DNA from: Aurantiacibacter zhengii
Lineage (GTDB): Bacteria; Pseudomonadota; Alphaproteobacteria; Sphingomonadales; Sphingomonadaceae
Direction of reading: 5' to 3'
Assembly: GCF_003584125.1 (NCBI RefSeq)
Contig: NZ_QXFL01000006.1
Coordinates: 62,001-126,000 of the forward strand
DNA: 64,000 nt
The position numbers were made by a program, and so were the translations under genes. Below are positions 45,817-54,866 of the stretch, piece by piece. Within the stretch, counting starts at the first letter, position 1, and each line of letters opens with the position of its first letter. Under the pieces are notes generated by a model that saw only the letters and a list, made by a program, of their open reading frames with translations, was not told the origin of the DNA and ran no database searches.

Positions 45817-46029
45817 ATGCCGCAATACTTACTCGAATTCGATGATGATGACCTCGGGCAGCGCAAGCGATTGGAGTTTACAGCTGAAAATCCAGCAGCC
45901 GCCCTTTCGCTTCTCAAAGACGAGGGGGCATTTCGACATGTGAAACTTTGGGAAGGCGACAGGCTGTTAGGTAATGTGATGAGGGATGGACAAGGCGTTT
46001 GGCACCTTGACGAGACTTCTCTCGGTTAG
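45817..46029 (+). CDS. Conserved small acidic protein
   Basis: A 70-aa protein, MPQYLLEFDDDDLGQRKRLE at the start, then ENPAAALSLLKDEGAFRHVKLWEG and a short tail. Composition and length are regular and codon use is like neighbours, so it is likely a real gene, but I cannot name a family. The upstream 27 codons in frame are not conserved-looking, so the ATG 45817 is chosen. Confidence 0.6.
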   Translation: MPQYLLEFDDDDLGQRKRLEFTAENPAAALSLLKDEGAFRHVKLWEGDRLLGNVMRDGQGVWHLDETSLG

Positions 46030-46132
46030 GCTGGCGGCCCCTCGCCGAACTTAATCGTGTTCGTCTGCTTGTCTGAAGAGGGAAGACATAGGAGTTGCCT
46101 GCAGCCCCCGCCCCACATTGCACCTTAGCGAG

Positions 46133-47755
46133 CTATCCTTGCGTTTTTCGCTCCTCGTCTTGCACCACATGGATCGTGCGGGTCGGGAATGCTATCGCCA
46201 TGCCAGCGCTCTCGAGGCGATCCAGCATTTCGAGCAGAAGCTCCTGCCTGACCAGTCGACTTTCCGCATAGTCAGCGACGGTGATGTAGGCCCACACTTC
46301 AATATCGAGCGAACTTGCTCCGAATTCTGCAAATCGGGCGCGGGCATCCTCATCGTCCACCAGCTCATGGTTGCGCAGCACCTTTTCGATGATTCCGACC
46401 GCTTCGCGCAGCTTTGCTGCCGACAATCCATATTCAAGGCCGATTGTCGGATTGAATAGGAAGCGGTCGCGCTTGGCGTAGTTCTCTATCTCGCGAGACG
46501 CGAAGTCTCCATTTGGGATGGTGACCAACGTTCGATCGAGGGTGCGAACGCGCGTAGACCGCATCCCTACGTCTTCAACGGTGCCGACTACGCTACCGAC
46601 CCGGCAAAAGTCTCCCACTTGCACGGGCTTGTCGGCGATGACGGAAATGCTTCCGACGAGATTTTCGACAGTTTTCTGCGCCCCTAATGCCAGTGCCAAA
46701 CCGCCGAGACCTAGCGCTGCAACACCTGTCGTCATATCGAATCCTAGGGTGTCGAGAACAGCTAGGACAGCGATCACAAGAAGTAGCACCTTGGCACTCC
46801 GCCGAACCAAAGTGATCACCGAGATAGCCTGGCGCCGCTCGCGTCGTCTCATTCGGGCCGTGATTACCCGCGCTGCGGCATCCACCAGTCTGATCGCGAG
46901 CCAGACCAGCCCCAACCAACCGAGGATTCCGATGTAGCGAAGAAGGAACTGCCGCGCGACGATCGAAGCTTCAACGCTGCCAGCCCAAAGGTGAAAAGCG
47001 ACAACGGCGAGGATCAGACTGATTGGGGGAAGAGCTGCGCTAGCCAAGCGGTAAGGCAAGCTTTTTTCACGATCCGAAACGACAGTTCTTATGATGGCCA
47101 GGACCGTTTTCGAGATCAGCCAGAATACCACTAGGCTGCCAGCGGCTATGCCTATCAGAAGGGCCCAATCCTGCACGGGCGCGCCGGCCAAAATGAGATC
47201 TTTATCATTCGAAGAATCGGTGGGGTCTTCGATGCGCGTTTTGATTTCCTGGAGTTGTTCGATCGTCTCCGATGAGACGCGCCAAATCGAAGTTCCATCC
47301 GGCCCTTGGCTCTGCGAGAGCAAAATCGGGGCATCCTCCTCGTCACTGAGAGTACCTACGCGCTCCATGTCGATCGGAAGCTGATCGTCAATCCGGCCTG
47401 ACGGCTCGTCGGAAAGCGCACCGAAGGGTAACAGGCTGCCTCCGGCGTCAAGCGCTGCTTGCAGCTGTCGAGACAGCTCCGCCCCTCGTACGGCGGAATC
47501 ATCCTGTGCCCCCTCGTCAGGCAAGTCAAAATAGTTGGCTGCAAGAGAATAATTCTGATCTCCGAGCGCGTTCAGCAGTCGGGTCACAGCATCCTGAGGT
47601 GTCTCTCGCTCAAAGGGATCGGGCGAATCCGCGCGTTCTGATAGTTCTTCCGGTGCCGCAGGGGGTACCAACTGCGCAGAGGCAGGAATTGAAGACAATA
47701 CGACAAACCCAAGCAGAACTCTGAGCATTTTGGCAAGCGAGAGAATGCTGAACAT
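46133..47755 (-). CDS. MscS-family mechanosensitive channel
   Basis: 540 aa. Signal peptide, a periplasmic helical domain (about 30-190), then five hydrophobic helices and the conserved MscS pore helix TTGVAALGLGGLALALGAQK with the beta-domain following (VEDVGMRSTRVRTLDRTLVTIPN). It opens under membrane tension to release solutes during osmotic downshock. The start ATG 47755 has AAAGGA just before it; a GTG at 47767 is the alternative. Monocistronic. Confidence 0.92.
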   Translation of the reverse strand: MFSILSLAKMLRVLLGFVVLSSIPASAQLVPPAAPEELSERADSPDPFERETPQDAVTRLLNALGDQNYSLAANYFDLPDEGAQDDSAVRGAELSRQLQAALDAGGSLLPFGALSDEPSGRIDDQLPIDMERVGTLSDEEDAPILLSQSQGPDGTSIWRVSSETIEQLQEIKTRIEDPTDSSNDKDLILAGAPVQDWALLIGIAAGSLVVFWLISKTVLAIIRTVVSDREKSLPYRLASAALPPISLILAVVAFHLWAGSVEASIVARQFLLRYIGILGWLGLVWLAIRLVDAAARVITARMRRRERRQAISVITLVRRSAKVLLLVIAVLAVLDTLGFDMTTGVAALGLGGLALALGAQKTVENLVGSISVIADKPVQVGDFCRVGSVVGTVEDVGMRSTRVRTLDRTLVTIPNGDFASREIENYAKRDRFLFNPTIGLEYGLSAAKLREAVGIIEKVLRNHELVDDEDARARFAEFGASSLDIEVWAYITVADYAESRLVRQELLLEMLDRLESAGMAIAFPTRTIHVVQDEERKTQG

Positions 47756-47767
47756 GTGTCCTTTCAC

Positions 47768-48081
47768 CAGAAGATTGGACCGTTAAATCGACGATGGCAC
47801 AGAGCGGATTTGCGGAAGCATCAATTGATTTGCAACGGGCAGTAGTGGAATGCGATCCTTCTCCTTCATCCAGATCAAGGGCCCAAAGGTACAGCACACC
47901 GTATGAATTCGGGAGCCGGGAGTCTGCAAATCGAGGCGTGCATTCAGACGGTGTCGTGGGAAACGCGCAAAGGGAAGTCGGTACCTACCATCGAGAATCC
48001 ACTTTCATTGGAACGGAACTCTTGCAACCGAACGCGCATTCAATGTTTGCTTCTGCAAAACCACAGAACGAGGAAAGTTAA
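47768..48081. other. 314-bp intergenic stretch before ctaG
   Basis: Between the divergent mscS and ctaG genes. It must contain the promoter of the oxidase cluster. I see no hairpin or EcfG motif; two close GGAAC boxes near 48012-48020 lack a matching -10. No gene recognised. Confidence 0.35.
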
Positions 48082-48804
48082 TTGCCTGAATGGCTACCCT
48101 ATTGTGGTGAAGGACCATCTCCGGATGGCTGGCTGGTGCGATGGAACCTTGCGCCGGAATTGCTCGCTGCGTTGATTGCACTCGCAATCGGAATGTACAT
48201 GTACCGCGGCGCGCTACGTAGAGGACCCGCAATCGCGGCATTTGCTTGTTTTTTCTTGATCTACGTCAGCCCATTCTGCGCGCTCGGATCGGCGCTTTTC
48301 ACAATACGGATAGTCCACGATGTTATTCTGGCTGCCGTCTTGGCTCCCCTCGTGATGGTGGCGGTGCGGCTCGATCGTGCCGAAACTCCCGGGTCATTGG
48401 TGATGTGGACCGCCGTCCATGCCCTCACATTCTGGCTCTGGCATGCCCCTCCATTTTATGAAGCGGCCATGAGCAGCGATGCAATCTTCTGGGTCATGCA
48501 GTTCTGCATAGTAGGAACGGCCGCCATTTGGTGGTCCAAAGTTGTGCGGTCGCCTGCCCACGCTGCAGCCACAGCATTGCTTGCGACCATGGTAGCGATG
48601 GGCGCTCTCGGCGCTCTGCTGACTTTTGCAGGCCGCGCTTTCTACGCTCCCCACTGGCTCACCACACAGGCGTGGGGTCTCTCACCAATCGAGGACCAAC
48701 AAATCGCGGGTATCATTATGTGGGCACCTGCGAGTCTCGTTTACCTCTTGGCTGCGCTAGTCATTATTTACCGCTCGCTAGCTAGCGATAGGGCATCCGC
48801 ATGA
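48082..48804 (+). CDS. ctaG: CtaG-family cytochrome oxidase assembly protein
   Basis: Membrane protein of the caa3_CtaG family, 240 aa with about six to seven helices; needed for copper insertion or assembly of caa3-type oxidases. Signature segments: LIYVSPFCALGSALFTIRIV, HALTFWLWHAPPFYEAA and GLSPIEDQQIAGIIMWAP. It appears to start at TTG 48082 with AGGAAAG upstream. First gene of the oxidase cluster and overlapping cytochrome b561 by 4 bp. Confidence 0.9.
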   Translation: MPEWLPYCGEGPSPDGWLVRWNLAPELLAALIALAIGMYMYRGALRRGPAIAAFACFFLIYVSPFCALGSALFTIRIVHDVILAAVLAPLVMVAVRLDRAETPGSLVMWTAVHALTFWLWHAPPFYEAAMSSDAIFWVMQFCIVGTAAIWWSKVVRSPAHAAATALLATMVAMGALGALLTFAGRAFYAPHWLTTQAWGLSPIEDQQIAGIIMWAPASLVYLLAALVIIYRSLASDRASA

Positions 48805-49451
48805 AGTTGCATCGGCTCGTTCGCAGTTGGGCACTGAGCTACACCGAGAACCGCAAGTATTCACCGATTGGGGTGTGGTTCCATTGGATAATGGCGGGAC
48901 TGGTGCTGTTCCAACTGGGCTCCGGTTGGCTGATGTCGCGCTACCCCGTCGGTGGTAGCAAGCTCGCAACCTATGAACTGCACAGTGAGCTTGGACTGTC
49001 GATACTGCTGCTGGCGCTACTTCGTTTCGGATGGCGGCTGTTCATTCCCGATCCGGTCAACGATGCCGATGCACCTGGCTGGCAGAGTACTGCCGCGCAT
49101 ATCACACAGAAGCTCTTTTACGCACTCTTCGCCCTATTGCCTTTAAGCGGATGGGCCATGTGGTCGGCCATCCAGCCAGTAGAACCGCTGCGCATCGCAG
49201 GGCTGGTTTCGATACCCCCAATGCCGTTCCACACTTTATCGCCCGCTTGGCAATTTCAGGTACTCGACTGGGCGGAGAGTTTGCATGTGCTGGGCGTGAT
49301 CGGTTTGGCCCTGTTGGTACCGCTGCATGTCGGCGCTGCGCTGAAGCACCATTTCTGGGATCGAGACGATGTCGTCAGGGGCATCCTGCCGGAGATACGC
49401 GACGACGAGACTGCCCCGGACCATAAGCAATATACTCCGCGAGCGGGATGA
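48801..49451 (+). CDS. Cytochrome b561-type membrane cytochrome
   Basis: A 216-aa four-helix b-type cytochrome. Heme-ligand His candidates are in SPIGVWFHWIMAG (first), YELHSELGLSI (second) and LALLVPLHVGAALKHHFW (last). Such proteins pass electrons between quinol and periplasmic cytochromes. Its 3' end overlaps the opposite-strand diheme cytochrome c gene by 77 bp, so the two genes are convergent and interlocked. Confidence 0.88.
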   Translation: MKLHRLVRSWALSYTENRKYSPIGVWFHWIMAGLVLFQLGSGWLMSRYPVGGSKLATYELHSELGLSILLLALLRFGWRLFIPDPVNDADAPGWQSTAAHITQKLFYALFALLPLSGWAMWSAIQPVEPLRIAGLVSIPPMPFHTLSPAWQFQVLDWAESLHVLGVIGLALLVPLHVGAALKHHFWDRDDVVRGILPEIRDDETAPDHKQYTPRAG

Positions 49452-50076
49452 TTTCCTCCTCGCGAAGCTTGGCCGCGGCATCGTGCATGACATTGAGAGC
49501 ATCGCCGTACCGTTCACCGCTCCGCCAGCGCCGTAACTGCTCGGCGTGATAGGATGCACTTTGGCCAAGAAGCGAAGGATTGCCGGCGCCGTCACCGTCC
49601 CCCGCATCACCGTGACATGATGCGCAGGATACGAGATCACGTTCAGGGAGACCTTGATGATAGATCGCTGGGGCATTGCCAAAGCTGCACTGCCCATTGA
49701 TGGCCGCCGATCCAGCCGCTTCAACCGTGGGCGTCGGCAAGGCGGCGTAGTAGTCGGAAACTGCGAGGCGCTCCTCACTGTCGAGCCGCCCCGCGAGCCA
49801 ACTCATTTGTGGATGCCTGCGCTGCCCGTCGGCATAGAAATTCAGCTGACGAACCAGATAACCTGGATTCATTGCTGCGATCCGCGGTACCAAGGCACCA
49901 TCGCCGCCACCGTCCAGGCCGTGGCAGGTGTGGCACGCAGCTTGCGGACCAGCGTCGCCCCCGGACAGAGCGATCAGTTCACCCGTTGCATCGAAAGGAT
50001 CGTCGACTGGAGCAGGGCTGCACGATGCAAGAGGCGCGGCAAGCGCTGCGACAGACAGACCAAGGCGGAAATGCAT
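49375..50076 (-). CDS. Diheme cytochrome c lipoprotein
   Basis: A 233-aa periplasmic lipoprotein with lipobox LASC at about residue 20 and two heme-c sites, CHTCH and CASCH, in two cytochrome-c folds (cytochrome c4 style, with MNPGYLVRQLNFY after the first). It carries electrons to the oxidase. It is the only oxidase-cluster gene on the minus strand; its start is 87 bp from the divergent cytochrome c gene, and its 3' end overlaps cytochrome b561. Confidence 0.88.
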   Translation of the reverse strand: MHFRLGLSVAALAAPLASCSPAPVDDPFDATGELIALSGGDAGPQAACHTCHGLDGGGDGALVPRIAAMNPGYLVRQLNFYADGQRRHPQMSWLAGRLDSEERLAVSDYYAALPTPTVEAAGSAAINGQCSFGNAPAIYHQGLPERDLVSCASCHGDAGDGDGAGNPSLLGQSASYHAEQLRRWRSGERYGDALNVMHDAAAKLREEEIIPLAEYIAYGPGQSRRRVSPAGCP

Positions 50077-50162
50077 CGTGTCCCGGGAACGAAGAGAACG
50101 ATTGCCCGGTTCCCATTGGAATGGGGCCAGCGGAGCATCGTGACCGGCTTTGGAAGACAACC

Positions 50163-50528
50163 ATGGCGATCATGGCACTGATAACCTGTGGTCCGCTCGC
50201 AGCTTGCAAGGACCCGGTCGAGACAAGACGCGAACCGGTAGACGATGCGAAGGAGCGTGGGCTCGCGGCCATCAAGCGCGCGGGATGCGGTTCTTGCCAT
50301 GAGATTCCCGGCTTGGATTGGCCCGCTGGTCGGCTCGGCCCTTCGCTCAAAGGGTTCGACGATGTCGGGCTGATCGCCGGAGCACTGCCCAATCGGCCAG
50401 ATGTATTGGCAGCCTTTATCCGCAATGCACCCTCGGCAAAACCGGGATCGACTATGCCGCGCATGCCTGTCACCGAGGGTGAGGCAGAGGATATCGCAGC
50501 GTATTTATACGGGTTGGATCATGATTGA
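50163..50528 (+). CDS. Monoheme cytochrome c lipoprotein
   Basis: 121 aa. Lipobox LAAC (about residue 15) and one heme site CGSCH, with the axial Met in SKPG-type segment GSTMPRMPVTEGE. GGAAG lies 6 nt upstream of the ATG 50163; a longer start at 50121 is possible. It overlaps coxB by 8 bp. Likely the direct electron donor to the oxidase or part of its assembly. Confidence 0.85.
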   Translation: MAIMALITCGPLAACKDPVETRREPVDDAKERGLAAIKRAGCGSCHEIPGLDWPAGRLGPSLKGFDDVGLIAGALPNRPDVLAAFIRNAPSAKPGSTMPRMPVTEGEAEDIAAYLYGLDHD

Positions 50529-51564
50529 AGCTCTTTGGGGATGGCCGCCACCGGTGCTCGATCCGGCCGGGCCATATTCGCAGCAGGTGACGGTACTTGC
50601 CTGGGCGCTGTTCGGTCTTGGTTTTTTCGTTACCGCGATTGTAGTTGCAGCGCTCTGGATAGCGATCAAGGGACCCGCCGGATGGAAAGCCAAGCTGGGC
50701 GGCGAACGCGCGGTTTGGATCGGAGGCGTTGCGTTTCCCGGAGTGGTGCTGACTGCGCTCCTCATATGGGGCCTAACACTCACTGCCAATCTGACCGAGC
50801 CGATCCGCGGAGACGAAATGCGCATTCGTGTAACCGGCGAAATGTGGTGGTTCAGAGTGCAGTATCTCGATCAATCGGGAGCGGTGGTGATGGAAGATGC
50901 CAATGAAATCCACATCCCTGTAGATCAGCCGGTCGTGCTCGAACTCGAGTCCGCAGATGTGATTCATAGTTTTTGGGTTCCGCACCTCTCGGGCAAGAAA
51001 GACATGATTCCCGGCCGCAGAACCTTGCTCAGGATTGAAGCTGATCGCGCGGGCGAATTCGGCGGGGTATGCGCGGAGTATTGCGGCGGGCAGCACGCCC
51101 TTATGGGTTTTGTCGCCATTGCGCATGAGGAGAGCGATTACCGCCGATGGCGCGCTGCGCGTATCGATCGGCTTGCGTTGGTCGGCGATGACGAACCAGC
51201 GCAAGAGGAGCAGCAACTCGCTAAGACCGAGCGTTCCGGCATGGCTTCGACGACTTCCTCTGCGAGAGCTTCAATTGAAGACGCTGGCCTGGTCTCCGGC
51301 CGCGATCTGTTCATGGAAAGTGGTTGCGCGGCCTGCCATCGGATAGCAGGAACTGAGGCCAATGGACTTGCCGGTCCCGACCTTACTCATGTTGGCTCTC
51401 GCCGAACGCTTGGCGCTGGTATCCTTCCCAACCATCGTGGAACGTTGATCGGCTGGATCGGCGACAGCCAATCGATCAAGCCGGGCAATCGCATGCCAAG
51501 CTACGACATGCTGAGCGCCGAAGAGCTTGAAGCAATAGCTACGTGGCTCGAGCAGCAGAAATGA
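50521..51564 (+). CDS. coxB: Cytochrome c oxidase subunit II with fused cytochrome c (caa3 type)
   Basis: 347 aa. Two N-terminal helices, the CuA domain with ligands C184, C188, H192, M195 and H149 (IHSFWVPHLSGKK, GGVCAEYCGGQHALM), and a C-terminal cytochrome c with CAACH (269-273) and NRMPSY as axial Met. The fused heme marks a caa3-type enzyme. It overlaps the previous cytochrome (8 bp) and coxA (ATGA), so the set is tightly coupled. Confidence 0.95.
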   Translation: MIEALWGWPPPVLDPAGPYSQQVTVLAWALFGLGFFVTAIVVAALWIAIKGPAGWKAKLGGERAVWIGGVAFPGVVLTALLIWGLTLTANLTEPIRGDEMRIRVTGEMWWFRVQYLDQSGAVVMEDANEIHIPVDQPVVLELESADVIHSFWVPHLSGKKDMIPGRRTLLRIEADRAGEFGGVCAEYCGGQHALMGFVAIAHEESDYRRWRAARIDRLALVGDDEPAQEEQQLAKTERSGMASTTSSARASIEDAGLVSGRDLFMESGCAACHRIAGTEANGLAGPDLTHVGSRRTLGAGILPNHRGTLIGWIGDSQSIKPGNRMPSYDMLSAEELEAIATWLEQQK

Positions 51565-54098
51565 AGTCCGAGACGGGTTTCGACTACGCGCTTTACAAGC
51601 GCTTTCCTGCGGAAAAGCGCCCGGACAGCGAAGTCGAGGAACTGGCCGAAATATGGAAGGCACCGAAGGGCTGGGCCCGGCTGACCGCGGTAAACAACAA
51701 TTACGTCGGCTTCTGGTATGTAGTCACTGCTTTTGGTTTCTTCCTTGCAGCTGGCGTCCTCGCTCTCGGCATGCGCGTGCAGCTCGCTGCTCCGATGCAG
51801 GATTTTCTCGGCGTCGACACCTACAACCAGTTTTTTACGATGCACGGAACGGTGATGATGTTCCTGTTCGCTGTGCCGATGGTAGAAGCGATCGGAATCA
51901 TGCTGCTGCCCCAGATGCTGGCCGCGCGTGACCTACCATTTCCTCGCCTCTCCGCTTTTGCCTTCTGGGCCTATTTCGTTGGCGGGACGATGTTCTTTCT
52001 CTCCTTGTTCGTCGGTCTCGCGCCCGATGGCGGGTGGTTCATGTATCCCCCGCTTACGAGCATCGCGTTCAGCCCCGGCATAAATACCGATTTCTGGTTA
52101 CTCGGAATTGGTTTCATCGAGATTTCAGCCATCGCAGGAGCGATAGAGATCATTGTGGGCGTGCTGCGAACACGTGCCCCGGGAATGACACTCGACAAGA
52201 TGCCGATGTTCGCCTGGGCAATGCTCGTCTTTGCGGTGATGATCGTGGTGGCTTTCCCCAGCGTCATCCTATGCACGATGTTGCTGGAGATCGAGCGAGC
52301 GTTCAACTGGCCCTTCTTCGATGCCTTAAGGGGCGGTGATCCCATGCTTTGGCAGCACCTATTCTGGTTCTTCGGCCATCCCGAAGTCTATATCATTTTC
52401 ATCCCAGCGGCCGGGCTGATGAGCATGATGGTCGCCGCAGTGGCCAAGGTTCCGCTGGTTGGTTACCGGCTCAATGTGCTGGCACTGGTGGCAACCGGCT
52501 TCATCAGCTTCGGTGTTTGGGCGCATCACATGTTTACCACCGATATGCCTCGCGTCTCGGCAGGGTATTTCTCTGCCGCTAGCATGGCAGTAAGCCTGCC
52601 GGCCGGTATCCAGGTGTTCTGCTGGATCGCAACGCTGGCAAGCGGCAAGATCAAGTGGACCACACCCGCTTTGTTTGTAGTCGGGAGCGTGGTGATCTTC
52701 ACCATGGGCGGTCTGACGGGTGTAATGGTCGGCATGGTGCCGTTCGACTGGCAGGCGCACGACACCTATTTCATCGTCGCCCACCTGCATTACGTCCTTA
52801 TGGGCGGAATGGTCTTTCCGATGTTTGCCGCATTCTATCACTGGCACGGTATGACAAGTAGCGGGGCGCTGTCCGAGAAGCTTGGCAAATGGGTGTTTTG
52901 GCTGATGTTCGCCGGGCTCCACATCACGTTTTTCCCGATGCACCTCACCGGGCTTATGGGCATGCCGCGGCGAGTCTATACCTATTTGCCCGGACGCGAC
53001 CTCGATCTGCTCAACCTCGTCTCGACGATCGGTGCCTTTGTGATGGCGGCGGGTATCCTCCTGTTCCTTTTCGATGTTGCGCGCAGGTTCCGTTTTACGG
53101 TCCATGACGACGCTGGGAACCTTTACGGAGGCGGAACCCTCGAATGGCTGCCGACTGGGCTATACTCCACACGTTCGATCCCGCTCGTAACTTCGCGCGA
53201 ACCTCTGTGGGATCGACCGCAGATTTCCAAAGAAGTCGAGGAGGGCCGTTATTTCCTGCCCAATTCGGCAACCGGCCAGCGAGAGACGCTGATCACCTCC
53301 ACTGTGATGGCCGAGCCCCAGTATGTCCAGTTGATGCCCGGACCTTCACCTTGGCCGCTGTCGGCAGCAATATTCACGGCGCTGTTTTTCCTCTCTCTGA
53401 CCGTTCAGGCATACCCCTTTTCAATTTTTTGCGGGATGGTAGCGGTGCTCAGCACGCTGCGCTGGCTGTGGGAAACTGACCGTCCCATCAAGCAGGAAAT
53501 GGCCGATATCGGGGGAGGTATTGAGGTGCCCATCGCGATCACAGGCTCCAAGAGTCATGGCTGGTGGGCGCTGAACACGCTCATGGTCGTAATTGGCATG
53601 ATCGGTTTCATGGCGATCTTCGCTTATCTCTATCTCTATGGTATCAACCCGGAGGTCTGGAGTGCGCCGCCGCCGCTTGGCGAAACAGCATTGATTGTGG
53701 GCATCGAAGCGCTGGCTGTGCTCGCCGCGTGGGGTGGGAGGCGCGTTCTCGCGAGCAAGGAAGGGCGTCTAGCCGAAGACTTGCCCTGGATGCTCGAAGC
53801 TCTCGCCGCAGCGCTACTGGTGGGCGCTCTCTATCTGGATGTCTCTGGGTGGCTCGCTACTGGACTTGCGCCGACCGCGAACGGCATGGGCGCTACAGTC
53901 TTCATGCTTTCGGTCCTTCAGGGTCAGGTGGTCTTGGTCGCCGTAATAATGGCTGCCTACCTCGCATTTCGCGAGGCACGAGGAATCATGACAACACCCA
54001 CCAATGTCACCATGGACGTCGTTGCACGCTTCATCATGTTCTGCGCGCTTCAAGGCATTGTCTTCACTACATTGCCGCGGGTATTCCCCGGTGTTTGA
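51561..54098 (+). CDS. Cytochrome c oxidase subunit I/III fusion
   Basis: 845 aa. Residues 1-600 are subunit I: heme and copper ligands H95 (FFTMHGTVMM), H273/Y277 (GHPEVYI), HH322-323, H408 and H410 (AHLHYVLMGG); E276 of HPEVY indicates an A1-type proton path. From about residue 660 a subunit III-like domain follows (HGWWALNTLMVV ... LQGQVVLVAVIMAAYLAF), but its conserved core is weak. The ATG overlaps the coxB stop. No separate subunit III gene exists here. Confidence 0.95.
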   Translation: MKSETGFDYALYKRFPAEKRPDSEVEELAEIWKAPKGWARLTAVNNNYVGFWYVVTAFGFFLAAGVLALGMRVQLAAPMQDFLGVDTYNQFFTMHGTVMMFLFAVPMVEAIGIMLLPQMLAARDLPFPRLSAFAFWAYFVGGTMFFLSLFVGLAPDGGWFMYPPLTSIAFSPGINTDFWLLGIGFIEISAIAGAIEIIVGVLRTRAPGMTLDKMPMFAWAMLVFAVMIVVAFPSVILCTMLLEIERAFNWPFFDALRGGDPMLWQHLFWFFGHPEVYIIFIPAAGLMSMMVAAVAKVPLVGYRLNVLALVATGFISFGVWAHHMFTTDMPRVSAGYFSAASMAVSLPAGIQVFCWIATLASGKIKWTTPALFVVGSVVIFTMGGLTGVMVGMVPFDWQAHDTYFIVAHLHYVLMGGMVFPMFAAFYHWHGMTSSGALSEKLGKWVFWLMFAGLHITFFPMHLTGLMGMPRRVYTYLPGRDLDLLNLVSTIGAFVMAAGILLFLFDVARRFRFTVHDDAGNLYGGGTLEWLPTGLYSTRSIPLVTSREPLWDRPQISKEVEEGRYFLPNSATGQRETLITSTVMAEPQYVQLMPGPSPWPLSAAIFTALFFLSLTVQAYPFSIFCGMVAVLSTLRWLWETDRPIKQEMADIGGGIEVPIAITGSKSHGWWALNTLMVVIGMIGFMAIFAYLYLYGINPEVWSAPPPLGETALIVGIEALAVLAAWGGRRVLASKEGRLAEDLPWMLEALAAALLVGALYLDVSGWLATGLAPTANGMGATVFMLSVLQGQVVLVAVIMAAYLAFREARGIMTTPTNVTMDVVARFIMFCALQGIVFTTLPRVFPGV

Positions 54099-54393
54099 AC
54101 GGCGCGAAGACGAGAGCGGCGATGCGATCGATCGCCCTGCAATCTACCGCACGCTGGTTTTCGCTTTTTGTGTTTGGTCGGCTCATTTTCTTGTGAGCTA
54201 CGGCGCGGTGCTAATTTTTCCCGGTAAGCCGATCGCCCAATTCCTCGCGGTGGGTGCGGGAATTGCCGGCCTGGCGGCGCTGGCTTGGAAGGGTAAACAA
54301 TTACCTCGCCCACGTCCTCCCGTTGCACTTGGCGCACTGGGTTTGGCTGTCGCTGCCGTAGCTTTCGGCACTTTTCCTGCATTTATCGGTTAG
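54091..54393 (+). CDS. Small membrane protein of the oxidase cluster
   Basis: A 100-aa protein with three hydrophobic segments (VFAFCVWSAHFLVSYGAVLI first). It starts at GTG 54091 overlapping the oxidase stop by 8 bp; no obvious ribosome-binding site, so it may depend on coupling. No family recognised; a position after subunit I/III suggests a small accessory subunit. Confidence 0.65.
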   Translation: MFERREDESGDAIDRPAIYRTLVFAFCVWSAHFLVSYGAVLIFPGKPIAQFLAVGAGIAGLAALAWKGKQLPRPRPPVALGALGLAVAAVAFGTFPAFIG

Positions 54394-54428
54394 TTTGCAA
54401 TGTCATGTTTGGCAAAGGAGATGGCCGC

Positions 54429-54866
54429 ATGGACCGAACCGTCAATAGTTCTCGATCATTCGCCCATCCGCTGCACGCAATCCTGCTGGCCTTTCCAGTG
54501 GCCTTATACCCTGCGGCGCTGCTGACAGACATCACCTATCTCAACACTGCCCAGATCCAATGGACCAACTTTTCGTCTTGGTTGATCGCCGGAGCTGACC
54601 TTTTTGCGGGTCTGGTAGTGGCCTGGGCGCTGATCGGCCTGTTCTCTGGGCGAGCGCGTCACTCACAGGGGCGAGGCATACTTTACCTCATTGTGGTCGC
54701 AGTGATGTTCATCTTGGGCGTGGTGAACGCGTTCCAGCATGCGCGAGACGGCTGGCATTCAGTCGGAACAGTGGGGCTAGTGCTTTCCATTCTCTGCACA
54801 TTGCTCGCCTTCGGCGCGGCGTTCATTGCTAATGGAAATACCTATTCGGTGGAGGATCGCACATGA
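54429..54866 (+). CDS. DUF2231-like membrane protein
   Basis: A 145-aa, four-helix protein: SFAHPLHAILLAFPVALYP opens like the DUF2231 family, followed by LTDITYLN and three more hydrophobic segments. AAGGAG precedes the ATG 54429 (54414-54419); an ATG 24 bp upstream is rejected. Family function is unknown, often seen beside respiratory or sugar-oxidising genes. Overlaps the next gene by 4 bp. Confidence 0.8.
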   Translation: MDRTVNSSRSFAHPLHAILLAFPVALYPAALLTDITYLNTAQIQWTNFSSWLIAGADLFAGLVVAWALIGLFSGRARHSQGRGILYLIVVAVMFILGVVNAFQHARDGWHSVGTVGLVLSILCTLLAFGAAFIANGNTYSVEDRT

